Below are positions 46,591 through 54,553 of a stretch of DNA of 64,000 bases, piece after piece (positions within the stretch are counted from its first letter, which is position 1; every line of letters starts with the position of its first letter). Source of the DNA: Conexibacter woesei Iso977N (lineage in GTDB: Bacteria > Actinomycetota > Thermoleophilia > Solirubrobacterales > Solirubrobacteraceae); the NCBI RefSeq assembly GCF_000424625.1, contig NZ_AUKG01000002.1, positions 434,001-498,000 on the forward strand, given 5' to 3'. Under the pieces are notes generated by a model that worked only from the letters and a program-made list of their open reading frames with translations, was not told the origin of the DNA and did not search any database. A program made the position numbers and the translations under genes.

Positions 46591-47480
46591 GCGCCGTCGC
46601 CTCGACGCCCGGCGGGGGCTCGGCCCTCGCGCCGATCACCGGCCGCCGCAAGGTCACCGACGTGGTCATGCGCGGCCTGCTCGCCGCGGGGACGCTGATC
46701 GCGCTGATCCCGCTGGTCCTCGTCATCTACTACCTGCTCCACAAGGGCCTCGGCGCGTGGTCGTGGGACTTCTTCACGACCGACCCGACCGGCAACTTCC
46801 TCGGCGACCAGGGCGGCATCAAGAGCGCGCTGCTCGGGACGATCGAGATGGTCCTGCTGGCGAGCGTCATCGCGATCCCGATCGGGTGGGGCGTCGCCCT
46901 GTACCTGGTCGAGTTCGGCCGCACCGGCCGCTTCGCGGCGACCGTGCGCTACTTCATCGACGTGATGACCGGCGTGCCGTCGATCGTCTTCGGCCTGTTC
47001 ATCTACGTGACGCTGGTGGTCGGCGGCTGGGGCGGCTCGTCCTTCGCCGGCTGGAAGGGCTCGATCGCCCTGGCGCTGCTGATGCTGCCGGTCGTGACGC
47101 GCTCGGCGGAGGTCGTCCTCCTGCTGGTCCCGGACCCGCTGCGCGAGGCCGCGCTGGCGCTCGGGACCCCGCGCTGGCGGGTCACGATGAAGGTCGTGCT
47201 GCCGACCGCGCTGCCGGGGCTGATCACGGGCTCGCTGCTCGCCGTGGCCCGCGCCGCGGGCGAGACCGCGCCGCTGCTGTTCACGGCGACGATCGTCAAC
47301 GGCACCAACTTCAACCTCGGCGAGCGCATGAACTCGCTGCCGGTGCAGATCTACACGGACGTCGGGTCGCCCAACGACCAGCTCGTGCAGCGGGCGTGGG
47401 GCGCGGCGCTGACGCTCGTTGTCCTGATCCTGCTGACCACCCTCATCGCGCGACTCGCCTCGCGCAGGAGCCGACTCTAG
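46587..47480 (+). CDS. pstA: Phosphate ABC transporter permease PstA (system 3)
   Basis: A 297-residue permease. Blocks [35 protein letters not shown] and [13 protein letters not shown] mark PstA. The ATG overlaps the pstC stop by four bases. Confidence 0.95.
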   Translation: MSAVASTPGGGSALAPITGRRKVTDVVMRGLLAAGTLIALIPLVLVIYYLLHKGLGAWSWDFFTTDPTGNFLGDQGGIKSALLGTIEMVLLASVIAIPIGWGVALYLVEFGRTGRFAATVRYFIDVMTGVPSIVFGLFIYVTLVVGGWGGSSFAGWKGSIALALLMLPVVTRSAEVVLLLVPDPLREAALALGTPRWRVTMKVVLPTALPGLITGSLLAVARAAGETAPLLFTATIVNGTNFNLGERMNSLPVQIYTDVGSPNDQLVQRAWGAALTLVVLILLTTLIARLASRRSRL

Positions 47481-47482
47481 CC

Positions 47483-48400
47483 ATGAGCGACCTCACCCCG
47501 GACACCAAGACCATGGACGAACCCCGCACCGACCCCACCGCTGCCGACGCCGCCGTTCCCGGGACGGGGGCGCCGCGCGCGCCGCTGCCGGCCCGCGGCG
47601 GTGCGTCCGTCGCGTCCCACGCCGCCGACGGCGCGCCGACCCAGACGGCGCCCGGCATCTCGGTCACCAGGCTGCAGGCCTTCTACGGCGGGTCGCACGC
47701 GATCAAGGACGTGTCGATCGAGTACGCGCCCAACAGGGTGACGGCGATGATCGGGCCGTCGGGCTCGGGCAAGTCCACCGTGTTGCGTTGCATCAACCGC
47801 ATGCACGAGGAGATCCCGGGCGCGCGGGCCGAGGGCACGGTGCTCCTCGACGACGACGACATCTACGGCCCGTCGGTCGACGTGGTCGCCGTGCGGCGCG
47901 CGATCGGCATGGTCTTCCAGAAGCCGAACCCGTTCCCGACGATGTCGATCTTCGACAACGTGGCGGCGGGCCTGAGGCTCAACGGCGTCCGTGGCGTCGA
48001 CCTGAAGGAGCGCGTCGAGCAGTCGCTGCGCGGCGCCTCGCTGTGGGAAGAGGTCAAGGACCGGCTCTCGGAGCCGGGCATCGGGCTGAGCGGCGGCCAG
48101 CAGCAGCGCCTGTGCATCGCGCGCACGATCGCCGTGCAGCCGCAGGTGATCCTGATGGACGAGCCGTGCAGCGCGCTGGACCCGATCGCGACGCTGAAGA
48201 TCGAGGAGCTGATCGCCGACCTCAAGCAGCGCTTCACGATCGTGATCGTCACGCACAACATGCAGCAGGCCGCGCGTGTCGCGGACACGACGGCGTTCTT
48301 CCTGGCCGGCGAGCTGATCGAGCACGCGCCGACCAACGACGTCTTCACGAACCCGTCCGATTCCCGCACCGAGGAGTACGTCACCGGGAAGTTCGGCTGA
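47483..48400 (+). CDS. pstB: Phosphate ABC transporter ATPase PstB (system 3)
   Basis: A 305-residue ATPase with Walker [25 protein letters not shown] and [13 protein letters not shown]. An N-terminal extension of about 58 residues, Ala/Pro/Thr-rich, precedes the fold. It starts two bases after the pstA stop and is coupled to phoU at its 3' end. Confidence 0.95.
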   Translation: MSDLTPDTKTMDEPRTDPTAADAAVPGTGAPRAPLPARGGASVASHAADGAPTQTAPGISVTRLQAFYGGSHAIKDVSIEYAPNRVTAMIGPSGSGKSTVLRCINRMHEEIPGARAEGTVLLDDDDIYGPSVDVVAVRRAIGMVFQKPNPFPTMSIFDNVAAGLRLNGVRGVDLKERVEQSLRGASLWEEVKDRLSEPGIGLSGGQQQRLCIARTIAVQPQVILMDEPCSALDPIATLKIEELIADLKQRFTIVIVTHNMQQAARVADTTAFFLAGELIEHAPTNDVFTNPSDSRTEEYVTGKFG

Positions 48401-49101
48401 TGGCCGCGGCGGGCGCCACGGGGCGTCAGCACTTCGCCGACGAGCTGGCGCGCGTCGAGGCCCAGGGCCTCGGCGGGCTGGACCTCGTCGTGCAGCAGCT
48501 CGACAAGGTCCTGGAGGCGCTCGAGCACCAGGACGTCGAGCTGGCCGCGATGGTCATCGCCAACGACGACCTGATCGACGGGCGCTACCTGGAGGTCCAT
48601 CAGGAGCTGCTGTCGCTGTTCGCGCTGCAGGCGCCGGTCGCCGGCGACCTGCGGGTGGTGGCGGCGCTGTTGCACGTGATGAAGAACCTCGAGCGCATGG
48701 GCGACCAGTGCGTGAACATCGCCAAGACGATCCCGCTGACGGGCTACGAGCCGCCGGTGCGCGCGGAGATCCTGGAGCGCGTGTTGCGGATGGGGCGCGC
48801 GGCGCGGACCGAGGTCACGCAGTGCAAGGCGGCGTTCGCCAACCGCGACATCGAGCTGGCCGAGGACCTGGTCCGCCAGGACCGCGAGATCAACGCGCTG
48901 AACCGCGAGATCTTCAAGCTGGCGATCGACGTCGGCACCGATCCGGACACGCGCGAGTGGGCCATGCACATGGCGATGGTCGCTCGGGCGATCGAGCGGA
49001 TCGGCGACAACGCGGTCGACGTGGGCGAGCAGACGGCGTTCGTGGTGACGGGGCTGTTCCGGGAGTTCTCGGACTCGTCGCATCCCAACCCGTTGCGTTA
49101 G
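48400..49101 (+). CDS. phoU: Phosphate signalling protein PhoU
   Basis: A 233-residue helical protein with the two PhoU half-domains: LLHVMKNLERMGDQCVNIAK and MARAIERIGDNAVDVGEQ-type helices carrying the metal-binding acidic pattern. PhoU links Pst activity to the PhoR/PhoB pathway and prevents excess uptake. The start base is the last base of the pstB stop. It is the only true PhoU in the window. Confidence 0.95.
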   Translation: MAAAGATGRQHFADELARVEAQGLGGLDLVVQQLDKVLEALEHQDVELAAMVIANDDLIDGRYLEVHQELLSLFALQAPVAGDLRVVAALLHVMKNLERMGDQCVNIAKTIPLTGYEPPVRAEILERVLRMGRAARTEVTQCKAAFANRDIELAEDLVRQDREINALNREIFKLAIDVGTDPDTREWAMHMAMVARAIERIGDNAVDVGEQTAFVVTGLFREFSDSSHPNPLR

Positions 49102-49158
49102 CGCGGTTTTTGCCTCGTTTTCACATGGTTCGTGACACCCGCTACGACCGGGAATTCA

Positions 49159-49180
49159 GTTGTGAAGATGTGGTGACCGG
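49159..49180 (-). promoter_or_regulatory. PHO-box-like pair, reverse orientation, before the response regulator
   Basis: On the minus strand GTCAC and TTCAC cores are 11 bases apart (complements of the plus-strand GGTGACC at 49172-49178 and TGTGAA at 49161-49166). It ends 55 bases before the ATG at 49234. Two units only, opposite to the gene direction. Confidence 0.35.
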
Positions 49181-49233
49181 CGACTGGATTTCTAGGCCAG
49201 TTGTCGAGTTGGGCGTCTAGACTCCGCGGCGAG

Positions 49234-50085
49234 ATGACGACGGAACGAGGGACTTCGGCACAGCCTCTGCGGCTGGCCGTGATCGACACCGACTCGGGCT
49301 TCCTCCAGGTTCTGGACAAGCGGCTCGAGCGCCTCGGCTGGGAGCACCGCACGCTGGCTTCTGCCGTCCCGGTCGAGACGATCGTCGCCATGCGCCTGAG
49401 CGCGCTGGTCGTCGACCTGGCGATCCTGGGCCCTTCGGGCTGGGACTACCTGCATCGTGTGTGCTCGGAGCTGCCGGGCCTGGGTGTGGTCGTCTGCACC
49501 GGGCAGTCGACGGTCGCGCAGCGTGTGCGCGGGCTGCGGCTGGGGGCGGATGACTGGCTGTCGAAGCCGTGCCACCCGGAGGAGCTGATCGCGCGGGTCG
49601 AGGCTGTGGTCCGCCGCCGTCGTCGTTCCGACGCGCGGGCCGAGCGTGGGCCGGTGGCCGCCGGCGAGCTGGAGATCCGGTCCGACCGGTTCCAGGCGTT
49701 CGTCGATGGTCGTAGCGTCGATCTGACGCGCCGCGAGTTCGAGCTGATCGAGCTGCTGGCGGGGTCCGAGGGGCGGGTCCTGGAGCGCGAGGAGATCTAC
49801 CAGCGCGTGTGGGGCTACGCGATGGCGCGCGGGGATCGCTCGGTGGACGTGTTCGTCCGCAAGCTGCGTCAGAAGCTGGAGAAGGCGTCGTCGGAGTGGC
49901 GCTACATCCACACGCACTTCGGGGTCGGCTACCGCTTCGCCGCCGAGCCGGTCGAGGGCTCCGTGCCCGCTTCGCGCGAGTCGGAGGCGGCGTACGCCGA
50001 GCCGGCCGACGGCCCGGCGCCGTCGACCCTGGGTCTCGCCGACGACGAGCTGCTCGCCGCCGAGCTGCGGGCACTGACGTCGTAG
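49234..50085 (+). CDS. PhoB-type response regulator
   Basis: A 283-residue regulator. The receiver (12-125) has a likely phospho-Asp61 (VVDLAILGPSGWDYL), Thr89 and Lys111 (LSKP). The acidic pair at the start of the receiver is IDTD, with one of the usual acidic residues apparently replaced by Thr19, so its phosphorylation chemistry may be unusual. The winged helix (about 145-235) has the PhoB-type recognition helix GDRSVDVFVRKLRQKLE. An acidic tail of about 45 residues follows. No histidine kinase gene is near. Pst-PhoU proximity suggests it is the PhoB/PhoP equivalent. Confidence 0.85.
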   Translation: MTTERGTSAQPLRLAVIDTDSGFLQVLDKRLERLGWEHRTLASAVPVETIVAMRLSALVVDLAILGPSGWDYLHRVCSELPGLGVVVCTGQSTVAQRVRGLRLGADDWLSKPCHPEELIARVEAVVRRRRRSDARAERGPVAAGELEIRSDRFQAFVDGRSVDLTRREFELIELLAGSEGRVLEREEIYQRVWGYAMARGDRSVDVFVRKLRQKLEKASSEWRYIHTHFGVGYRFAAEPVEGSVPASRESEAAYAEPADGPAPSTLGLADDELLAAELRALTS

Positions 50086-50116
50086 CAGCGGCGCGGCGAG
50101 TACCCTGCGGAGCGTC

Positions 50117-50476
50117 GTGAACAAGACGCTCCGCAACGTCCTGATCATCATCGCGGTCGCCGCGGCCGTGGCGTTCCTGCCCGGCGGCGGGGAGACCGCG
50201 ACGCTCGTCTCCGCGCTGCTGGGGATCGCGCTGACGGTGATCTTCGTGCTGCTCGGGATCCGCTTCTACCGCGAGAACCGCGTGGCGATCTTCTCGCTCG
50301 GGGACAAGCACCGGGCGCTGCTGTACGGGGCGCTGGGCGCGCTGGTCCTGGCGCTGGCGGGGCGCGCGTGGCTGATCACGTCCGGGATCGGGACGCTGGC
50401 CTTCATCGTGCTGCTGGTGGCGGCCGCGGGCGCGCTCTACGCGGTGTGGCAACACCACCGCGCGTACGGCTACTGA
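50117..50476 (+). CDS. Small four-span membrane protein
   Basis: A 119-residue protein with about four hydrophobic segments (7-22, 27-48, 68-84, 89-110) and a short charged loop FYRENRVAIFSLGDKHR. GTG start 31 bases after the regulator stop. No domain recognised. It may belong with the response regulator or stand alone. Confidence 0.65.
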   Translation: MNKTLRNVLIIIAVAAAVAFLPGGGETATLVSALLGIALTVIFVLLGIRFYRENRVAIFSLGDKHRALLYGALGALVLALAGRAWLITSGIGTLAFIVLLVAAAGALYAVWQHHRAYGY

Positions 50477-50542
50477 GCTTCGCCGCAGTTCCGCAACACC
50501 TGCGCGTAGAGCCGTGACACGCTGGCCGGGAGTGTCCCGGCC

Positions 50543-50893
50543 ATGCACGACGGCGGTCGGGAACACGGCGGCGGCGAGAGCGGCCAAGCAAGCATCGAGT
50601 TCGTAGCGCTGCTGCCGCTGCTGCTCGCGGCGGCGCTCGTTCTCCTGCAGCTCCTCGTTGTTGGTGTCTCAGCCTGGCTCGCCTCGACGGCAGCCCGCGA
50701 CGCGGCCCGCGCCTCCGCGCTGGGCACGGACCCGCGTAGGGCGGCCGTCACATCACTGCCCGCGCCCTTCCGCCGCCACCTCACGGTCACGACGAGGGCG
50801 CCGTCGGTCCACATCAACCTCCGGATCCCCACCCTCACGGGCATCGGGCTGGGCTCGCTCTCCGCGACCGCCTCGATGGAGTCCCAGCGATGA
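50543..50893 (+). CDS. TadE-like pseudopilin/membrane protein
   Basis: A 116-residue protein of the TadE type. The N-terminus GQASIEFVALLPLLLAA is the pilin-like start with the Glu before a hydrophobic segment. The mature part has SAWLASTAARDAARASALG. TadE proteins are minor components of Tad/Flp pili. It begins the four-gene group of the pilin-like cluster. Confidence 0.8.
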   Translation: MHDGGREHGGGESGQASIEFVALLPLLLAAALVLLQLLVVGVSAWLASTAARDAARASALGTDPRRAAVTSLPAPFRRHLTVTTRAPSVHINLRIPTLTGIGLGSLSATASMESQR

Positions 50894-51231
50894 CGCTCCG
50901 CAGCGAGCACGGCCAATCCTCGGTCGAGCTGCTCGGCGTTCTCCCGTTGTTGATGGTGTTGATTCTGGCCGCCGCGGAGGCGCTGGCGGCAGGCGGCGCA
51001 CGGACCGCGGCATCAAGCGCGGCGGAGGCCGGAGCCATGGCGATCCTCCAAGGCAGCGACCCGTCAGCCGCGGCCCACGCCGCAGCACCCGGCTGGACCC
51101 ACGCGCACCTCTCGATCCACGTCTCAGCCCGCCACGTGACCGTTCGAGCAACGCCTCCGGCCCTGCTCCCCTGGCTGCCGTCGCTCCTCTCGTCCACGAC
51201 CACCGCCTCCGCCGGCCCCACCGCGCGATGA
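50890..51231 (+). CDS. Second TadE-like protein
   Basis: A 113-residue protein, start overlapping the previous stop (ATGA). N-terminus GQSSVELLGVLPLLMVLILAA again has the pilin-like Glu-then-hydrophobic pattern, followed by ARTAASSAAEAGAMA. It is probably a partner of the first. Confidence 0.75.
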   Translation: MTLRSEHGQSSVELLGVLPLLMVLILAAAEALAAGGARTAASSAAEAGAMAILQGSDPSAAAHAAAPGWTHAHLSIHVSARHVTVRATPPALLPWLPSLLSSTTTASAGPTAR

Positions 51232-51875
51232 CCACCATGGCCCTCCGCGACACCTTCCTCTCGCCACCACCGCTAGCCGCCGAGCGCTCGATCCCAGCAT
51301 CCCTGGCCATCCTCGCCTCCACCACCGACGGCACCACCGCCGGCACAGCCCTAGCCCTCGCCTGCGGCGCGCCGGTCGCCGTCCTCGCAATCTGGACCGG
51401 CCACTCAGGCGGCGACTCCGCGGTCGGGGGCGGACAACCGCCGCGGGCGGGCTTCGCGTTGCCTCCGGCGCGGCGACTCGCGGAGCGTCTTGCTGCGCGG
51501 GGCTTGGCGGCGGCGCCGCGTGGGCGGCTAGTCGTGGTCGCGTTGCCCGGCGAGCCGGGGGCCGGGCGCGCCGCTGCTGAGCGCGCGCAGGCGGCGAGTG
51601 GGGAGGCGCCGTTCGTCCTCGTCGTCGCCGGTCCGCGGCCGCAGGACTTCGATCCTCTGCTCGCTGCGGCGGACCGGCTCGTCGTCGTCCCGCCGCCGGG
51701 CGCGGCGGAGGGGCTCGAGGTGCTGGCGCTCGCGGCGGCCGCACGCCTTGGTCGCTCGGCCGGCGTTCTGCGCCTCCCGGCGACCACACCAACAACGCGG
51801 TTGCTCGCCGCCACGGGCTTCGTCCTGTCGCCCGCGCTTCGCCGACTCGCGACTGCCGCTCTGACCGATGCCTGA
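51228..51875 (+). CDS. Unknown protein in the TadE cluster
   Basis: A 215-residue protein with alternating hydrophobic strands and Ala-rich helices (RLVVVALPGE, FVLVVAGPRPQDFDPLL, DRLVVVPPPG). It looks Rossmann-like, but I cannot name the family and see no complete P-loop. ATG overlaps the TadE stop by four bases, and its 3' end overlaps the next gene by eight bases, so the group is tightly coupled. Confidence 0.6.
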   Translation: MTTMALRDTFLSPPPLAAERSIPASLAILASTTDGTTAGTALALACGAPVAVLAIWTGHSGGDSAVGGGQPPRAGFALPPARRLAERLAARGLAAAPRGRLVVVALPGEPGAGRAAAERAQAASGEAPFVLVVAGPRPQDFDPLLAAADRLVVVPPPGAAEGLEVLALAAAARLGRSAGVLRLPATTPTTRLLAATGFVLSPALRRLATAALTDA

Positions 51876-53130
51876 GCGACGCGACGACGACGGGCAGGCG
51901 ATGGTCTCGTTGTTGGGGTTCTTGGTCTTGGCGATCACGGTCGCGTCGGTCGTCGCGGCGTTCCTGGCGGGCATCGCGCACAGGCAGGAGCGTCGGGGCG
52001 TGGCGGATCTCGCAGCGCTCGCGGGTGCCGAGGCGATGCGGGTCGCGCAGCCGCGGTTGTTCGAGCCTGCGGTGCTCGACGGCGGCGTCCCGAACCCGCG
52101 GCATCTCGAGCGGGCTGCCTACCTGGAGCTTGCGCGCGATGCCGCTGCCGCGACCGCTCGTGAGAACGGCGCGCGGGGTGCCGACGTCGCGTTCCCGGAT
52201 GCGACCGCGCTCGCGCCCACGCGCATCGCCGTCGCGGTCGGCGGCGCGCGTGCGGTCGCCGAGGTCGCGCCCACGACGCTCCCGAGCGCGGGTGGCGACC
52301 TCGCCGGCGAGTACCGCGGTCCGTTCGCGACGCGCCAGGGCCAGCGGATGCGGCCGGATGTCGCGCTCGCCTTCGACCGCGTCGCCGCCGCGGCGCGCAG
52401 GGACGGCGTCGCGTTGATCATCAACAGCGCGTTCCGGTCCAACGCCGAGCAGGCGGCGCTGTTCGCCGCGCACCCGGACCCGAAGTGGGTCGCGCGGCCC
52501 GGCGAGTCGCTGCACCGGCTCGGGACCGAGCTCGACCTCGGCCCGGAGTCCGCGTACGCCTGGCTCGCCGCGCACGCGCCGCGGTTCGGGTTCAAGCAGC
52601 GATACGACTGGGAGCCATGGCATTACGGCTTCACGCGCGCGGCCGGCTCGCGCAGCGTCGGCTACGGCCCGGGCGACGGCCGCTCCGGCGTCCCGGACTT
52701 CGTGCCCGCGCGCTGGGCGCCGACGATCTCCCGCGCGGCGCAGCGCTGGAACGTCGGCGCGGCGCTCCTGGCCGCCCAGTTGTTCCAGGAGTCGCACTTC
52801 AACCCGTTCGCGACCTCCTCGGCCGGCGCGCAGGGCATCGCCCAGTTCATGCCCGGCACCGCCAAGGACTACAACCTGCCCGACCCCTTCGACGGCGACG
52901 CCGCGATCCTCGCCCAGGCCCACCTCATGCACGACCTCCTCGCCCGCTTCGGCTCCGTCCCCCTCGCCCTCGCCGCCTACAACGCGGGCGCGAACGCCGT
53001 CGCCGCCTGCGGCTGCATCCCACCGATCCCCGAGACCACCGCGTATGTCTCAGCGATCCTCGGCCTCCTCGGTGGGGCAGGCGACACCATGGGCACGGTC
53101 ACCGGCCTCAAGGTCCGGCTGATCGCGTGA
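51868..53130 (+). CDS. TadE/TadG-like segment fused to VanY carboxypeptidase and lytic transglycosylase
   Basis: A 420-residue protein of three parts. Residues 1-140 are a TadG/pilin-like segment (DDDGQAMVSLLGFLVLAITVA, then ARENGARGADVAF). Residues ~150-260 are a VanY-type D-Ala-D-Ala carboxypeptidase with zinc ligands His216 and Asp223 in SLHRLGTELD and His252 in EPWHYGF. Residues ~285-400 are a soluble lytic transglycosylase (SLT) with catalytic Glu308 in FQESHFNPF and the block GAQGIAQFMPGTA. Both enzyme sites look intact. It ends the TadE cluster and could open the wall for assembly of a pilus or secreted structure. Confidence 0.85.
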   Translation: MPERRDDDGQAMVSLLGFLVLAITVASVVAAFLAGIAHRQERRGVADLAALAGAEAMRVAQPRLFEPAVLDGGVPNPRHLERAAYLELARDAAAATARENGARGADVAFPDATALAPTRIAVAVGGARAVAEVAPTTLPSAGGDLAGEYRGPFATRQGQRMRPDVALAFDRVAAAARRDGVALIINSAFRSNAEQAALFAAHPDPKWVARPGESLHRLGTELDLGPESAYAWLAAHAPRFGFKQRYDWEPWHYGFTRAAGSRSVGYGPGDGRSGVPDFVPARWAPTISRAAQRWNVGAALLAAQLFQESHFNPFATSSAGAQGIAQFMPGTAKDYNLPDPFDGDAAILAQAHLMHDLLARFGSVPLALAAYNAGANAVAACGCIPPIPETTAYVSAILGLLGGAGDTMGTVTGLKVRLIA

Positions 53131-53293
53131 CCCCACACCGAAATCCGGCCCCCGCCCAACATCTCCTAACGTGTAGGTGGTCCGCGGCCGGGTACGGTCC
53201 CGGACAGCGGCCGAAGCCCGGCAGGGGTGCTCGCTCAGCGCCGGCTCATGGGGTTCTTCGCCGCCTCTCAAGTTCGTGACCGACCGTAAGCAC
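53131..53293. other. Leader region of the acyltransferase gene
   Basis: A 163-base gap with several GC-rich inverted repeats. I compared it by eye with c-di-AMP, cobalamin, TPP and c-di-GMP riboswitch cores and found no convincing match. It may hold an ordinary promoter. Confidence 0.3.
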
Positions 53294-54553
53294 ATGCCCA
53301 CGGCCGAGCCCGTCAGCGTCGACCGCCGCACCGCGGCGGCGATCAGCCGTGCGACCGCCGAGCCCGCGCAGCGGCTCGACGCGCTCGACGGCCTGCGCGG
53401 CCTCGCCGCCCTCGGCGTCCTGGTCCTGCACACGTGGATGTTCAGCTACGGCGACCAGCACAGGCCGCCGAAGGGCCTGCTCGATCTCTCGCTCGGCGAG
53501 CTGCGGCTCGGCGTTCAGCTGTTCTTCGTGTTGTCAGGCTTCCTGATCTTCCGCCCGTTCGTCGCCGCGGCACTCGACGGCGCGCGGCGCGGGCCGAGCC
53601 TCACGCGCTACGCGATCCGCCGCGCCGCCCGGATCCTCCCGGCGTACTGGCTGGCGGTCGTCGCCTCGTACTTCCTGCTGCGCCACCTGGACCACCCGAT
53701 GCAGATCGACGCGGGGCTGCTGCCGGTCTTCTTCGTCTTCGCCCAGAACCACTTCGACGAGACGATCAAGCACCTCGACCCGCCGATGTGGACGCTCGCG
53801 ATCGAGGTGTCGTTCTACGCGACGCTGCCGTTCGCCGGCGCGCTCGCCCTGCGCCTCGGCGGCGGCCGCGCGCGGCTGCTGCTCCTCACGCTCACGGTCG
53901 TCGCGGCCGGCGCGTTGTCCACCATCTTGGCCTACGAGCACCACTGGCCGCAGACGTTGTCCACGTCCCTGCTCCCGCACCTCGTCGAGTTCGGCGCGGG
54001 GATGACGATCGCCGTGCTCTGCCACAGGCGCCGTCTCAACGCGCGCCGCGCCGCCGCGCTCCTGCTGCCCGCGCTGGCCCTGATCCTCGTGAACTCCTGG
54101 TGGCACGCGACCGGCGCCGGCTCGCAGGAGCTGCGCAGCCTCGTCGGCGACGCGCCCGGGATCGCCGGGATCGCCGCCGTCATCGGCGTCCTCGTCGCCG
54201 GCCCGTGGACCGCGCCGCTGCTCGCGCGCGGCCCCGCGAAGTGGCTTGGCTCGATCTCCTTCGGCGTCTACCTGATCCACTTCCCGGTGATCGTCGCCCT
54301 GCGCATGACCGGCCACTGGCCCGAGGGCGACGTCCTCGGCCGCCAGCTCCTGACGGTCATGGCGTTCACGATCCCGCTGGCGACCGCGTCGTGGTTCCTG
54401 GTGGAGAAGCCGTCGATCGCGCTGGCCCGCAGGCTGACGACCCGGACCGCCCGCTCCACGGCGGGCGCGCCGGCGACGCGCGAGCCGCGCCGCCAGCGCA
54501 CGGGCGAGCGGCCCGCGCTGCGCCCGCAGACCGCGGGCGAGACCTACAACTAG
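53294..54553 (+). CDS. Acyltransferase-3 family membrane protein
   Basis: A 419-residue integral membrane acyltransferase with about ten segments. RLDALDGLRGLAALGVLVLH is the family start (catalytic His in the first segment), followed by LFFVLSGFLIFRP and RRAARILPAYW. Such proteins O-acylate surface sugars or lipids. The ATG at 53294 is chosen; a GTG at 53276 is possible. The 3' end overlaps the thiolase gene by four bases in convergent orientation. Confidence 0.9.
   Translation: MPTAEPVSVDRRTAAAISRATAEPAQRLDALDGLRGLAALGVLVLHTWMFSYGDQHRPPKGLLDLSLGELRLGVQLFFVLSGFLIFRPFVAAALDGARRGPSLTRYAIRRAARILPAYWLAVVASYFLLRHLDHPMQIDAGLLPVFFVFAQNHFDETIKHLDPPMWTLAIEVSFYATLPFAGALALRLGGGRARLLLLTLTVVAAGALSTILAYEHHWPQTLSTSLLPHLVEFGAGMTIAVLCHRRRLNARRAAALLLPALALILVNSWWHATGAGSQELRSLVGDAPGIAGIAAVIGVLVAGPWTAPLLARGPAKWLGSISFGVYLIHFPVIVALRMTGHWPEGDVLGRQLLTVMAFTIPLATASWFLVEKPSIALARRLTTRTARSTAGAPATREPRRQRTGERPALRPQTAGETYN

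Noticed and set aside
27257-48400. Recent duplication of the pst operon
   Set aside because: PstS, PstC, PstA and PstB differ strongly between sets, with different subfamilies and gene arrangement, so they are ancient or separately acquired.
53131-53293. Possible c-di-AMP riboswitch before the acyltransferase
   Set aside because: A GGGG-type core and stems are present, but the ydaO-specific conserved segments (GGGGGAACC, CAGCTAAC) are missing.
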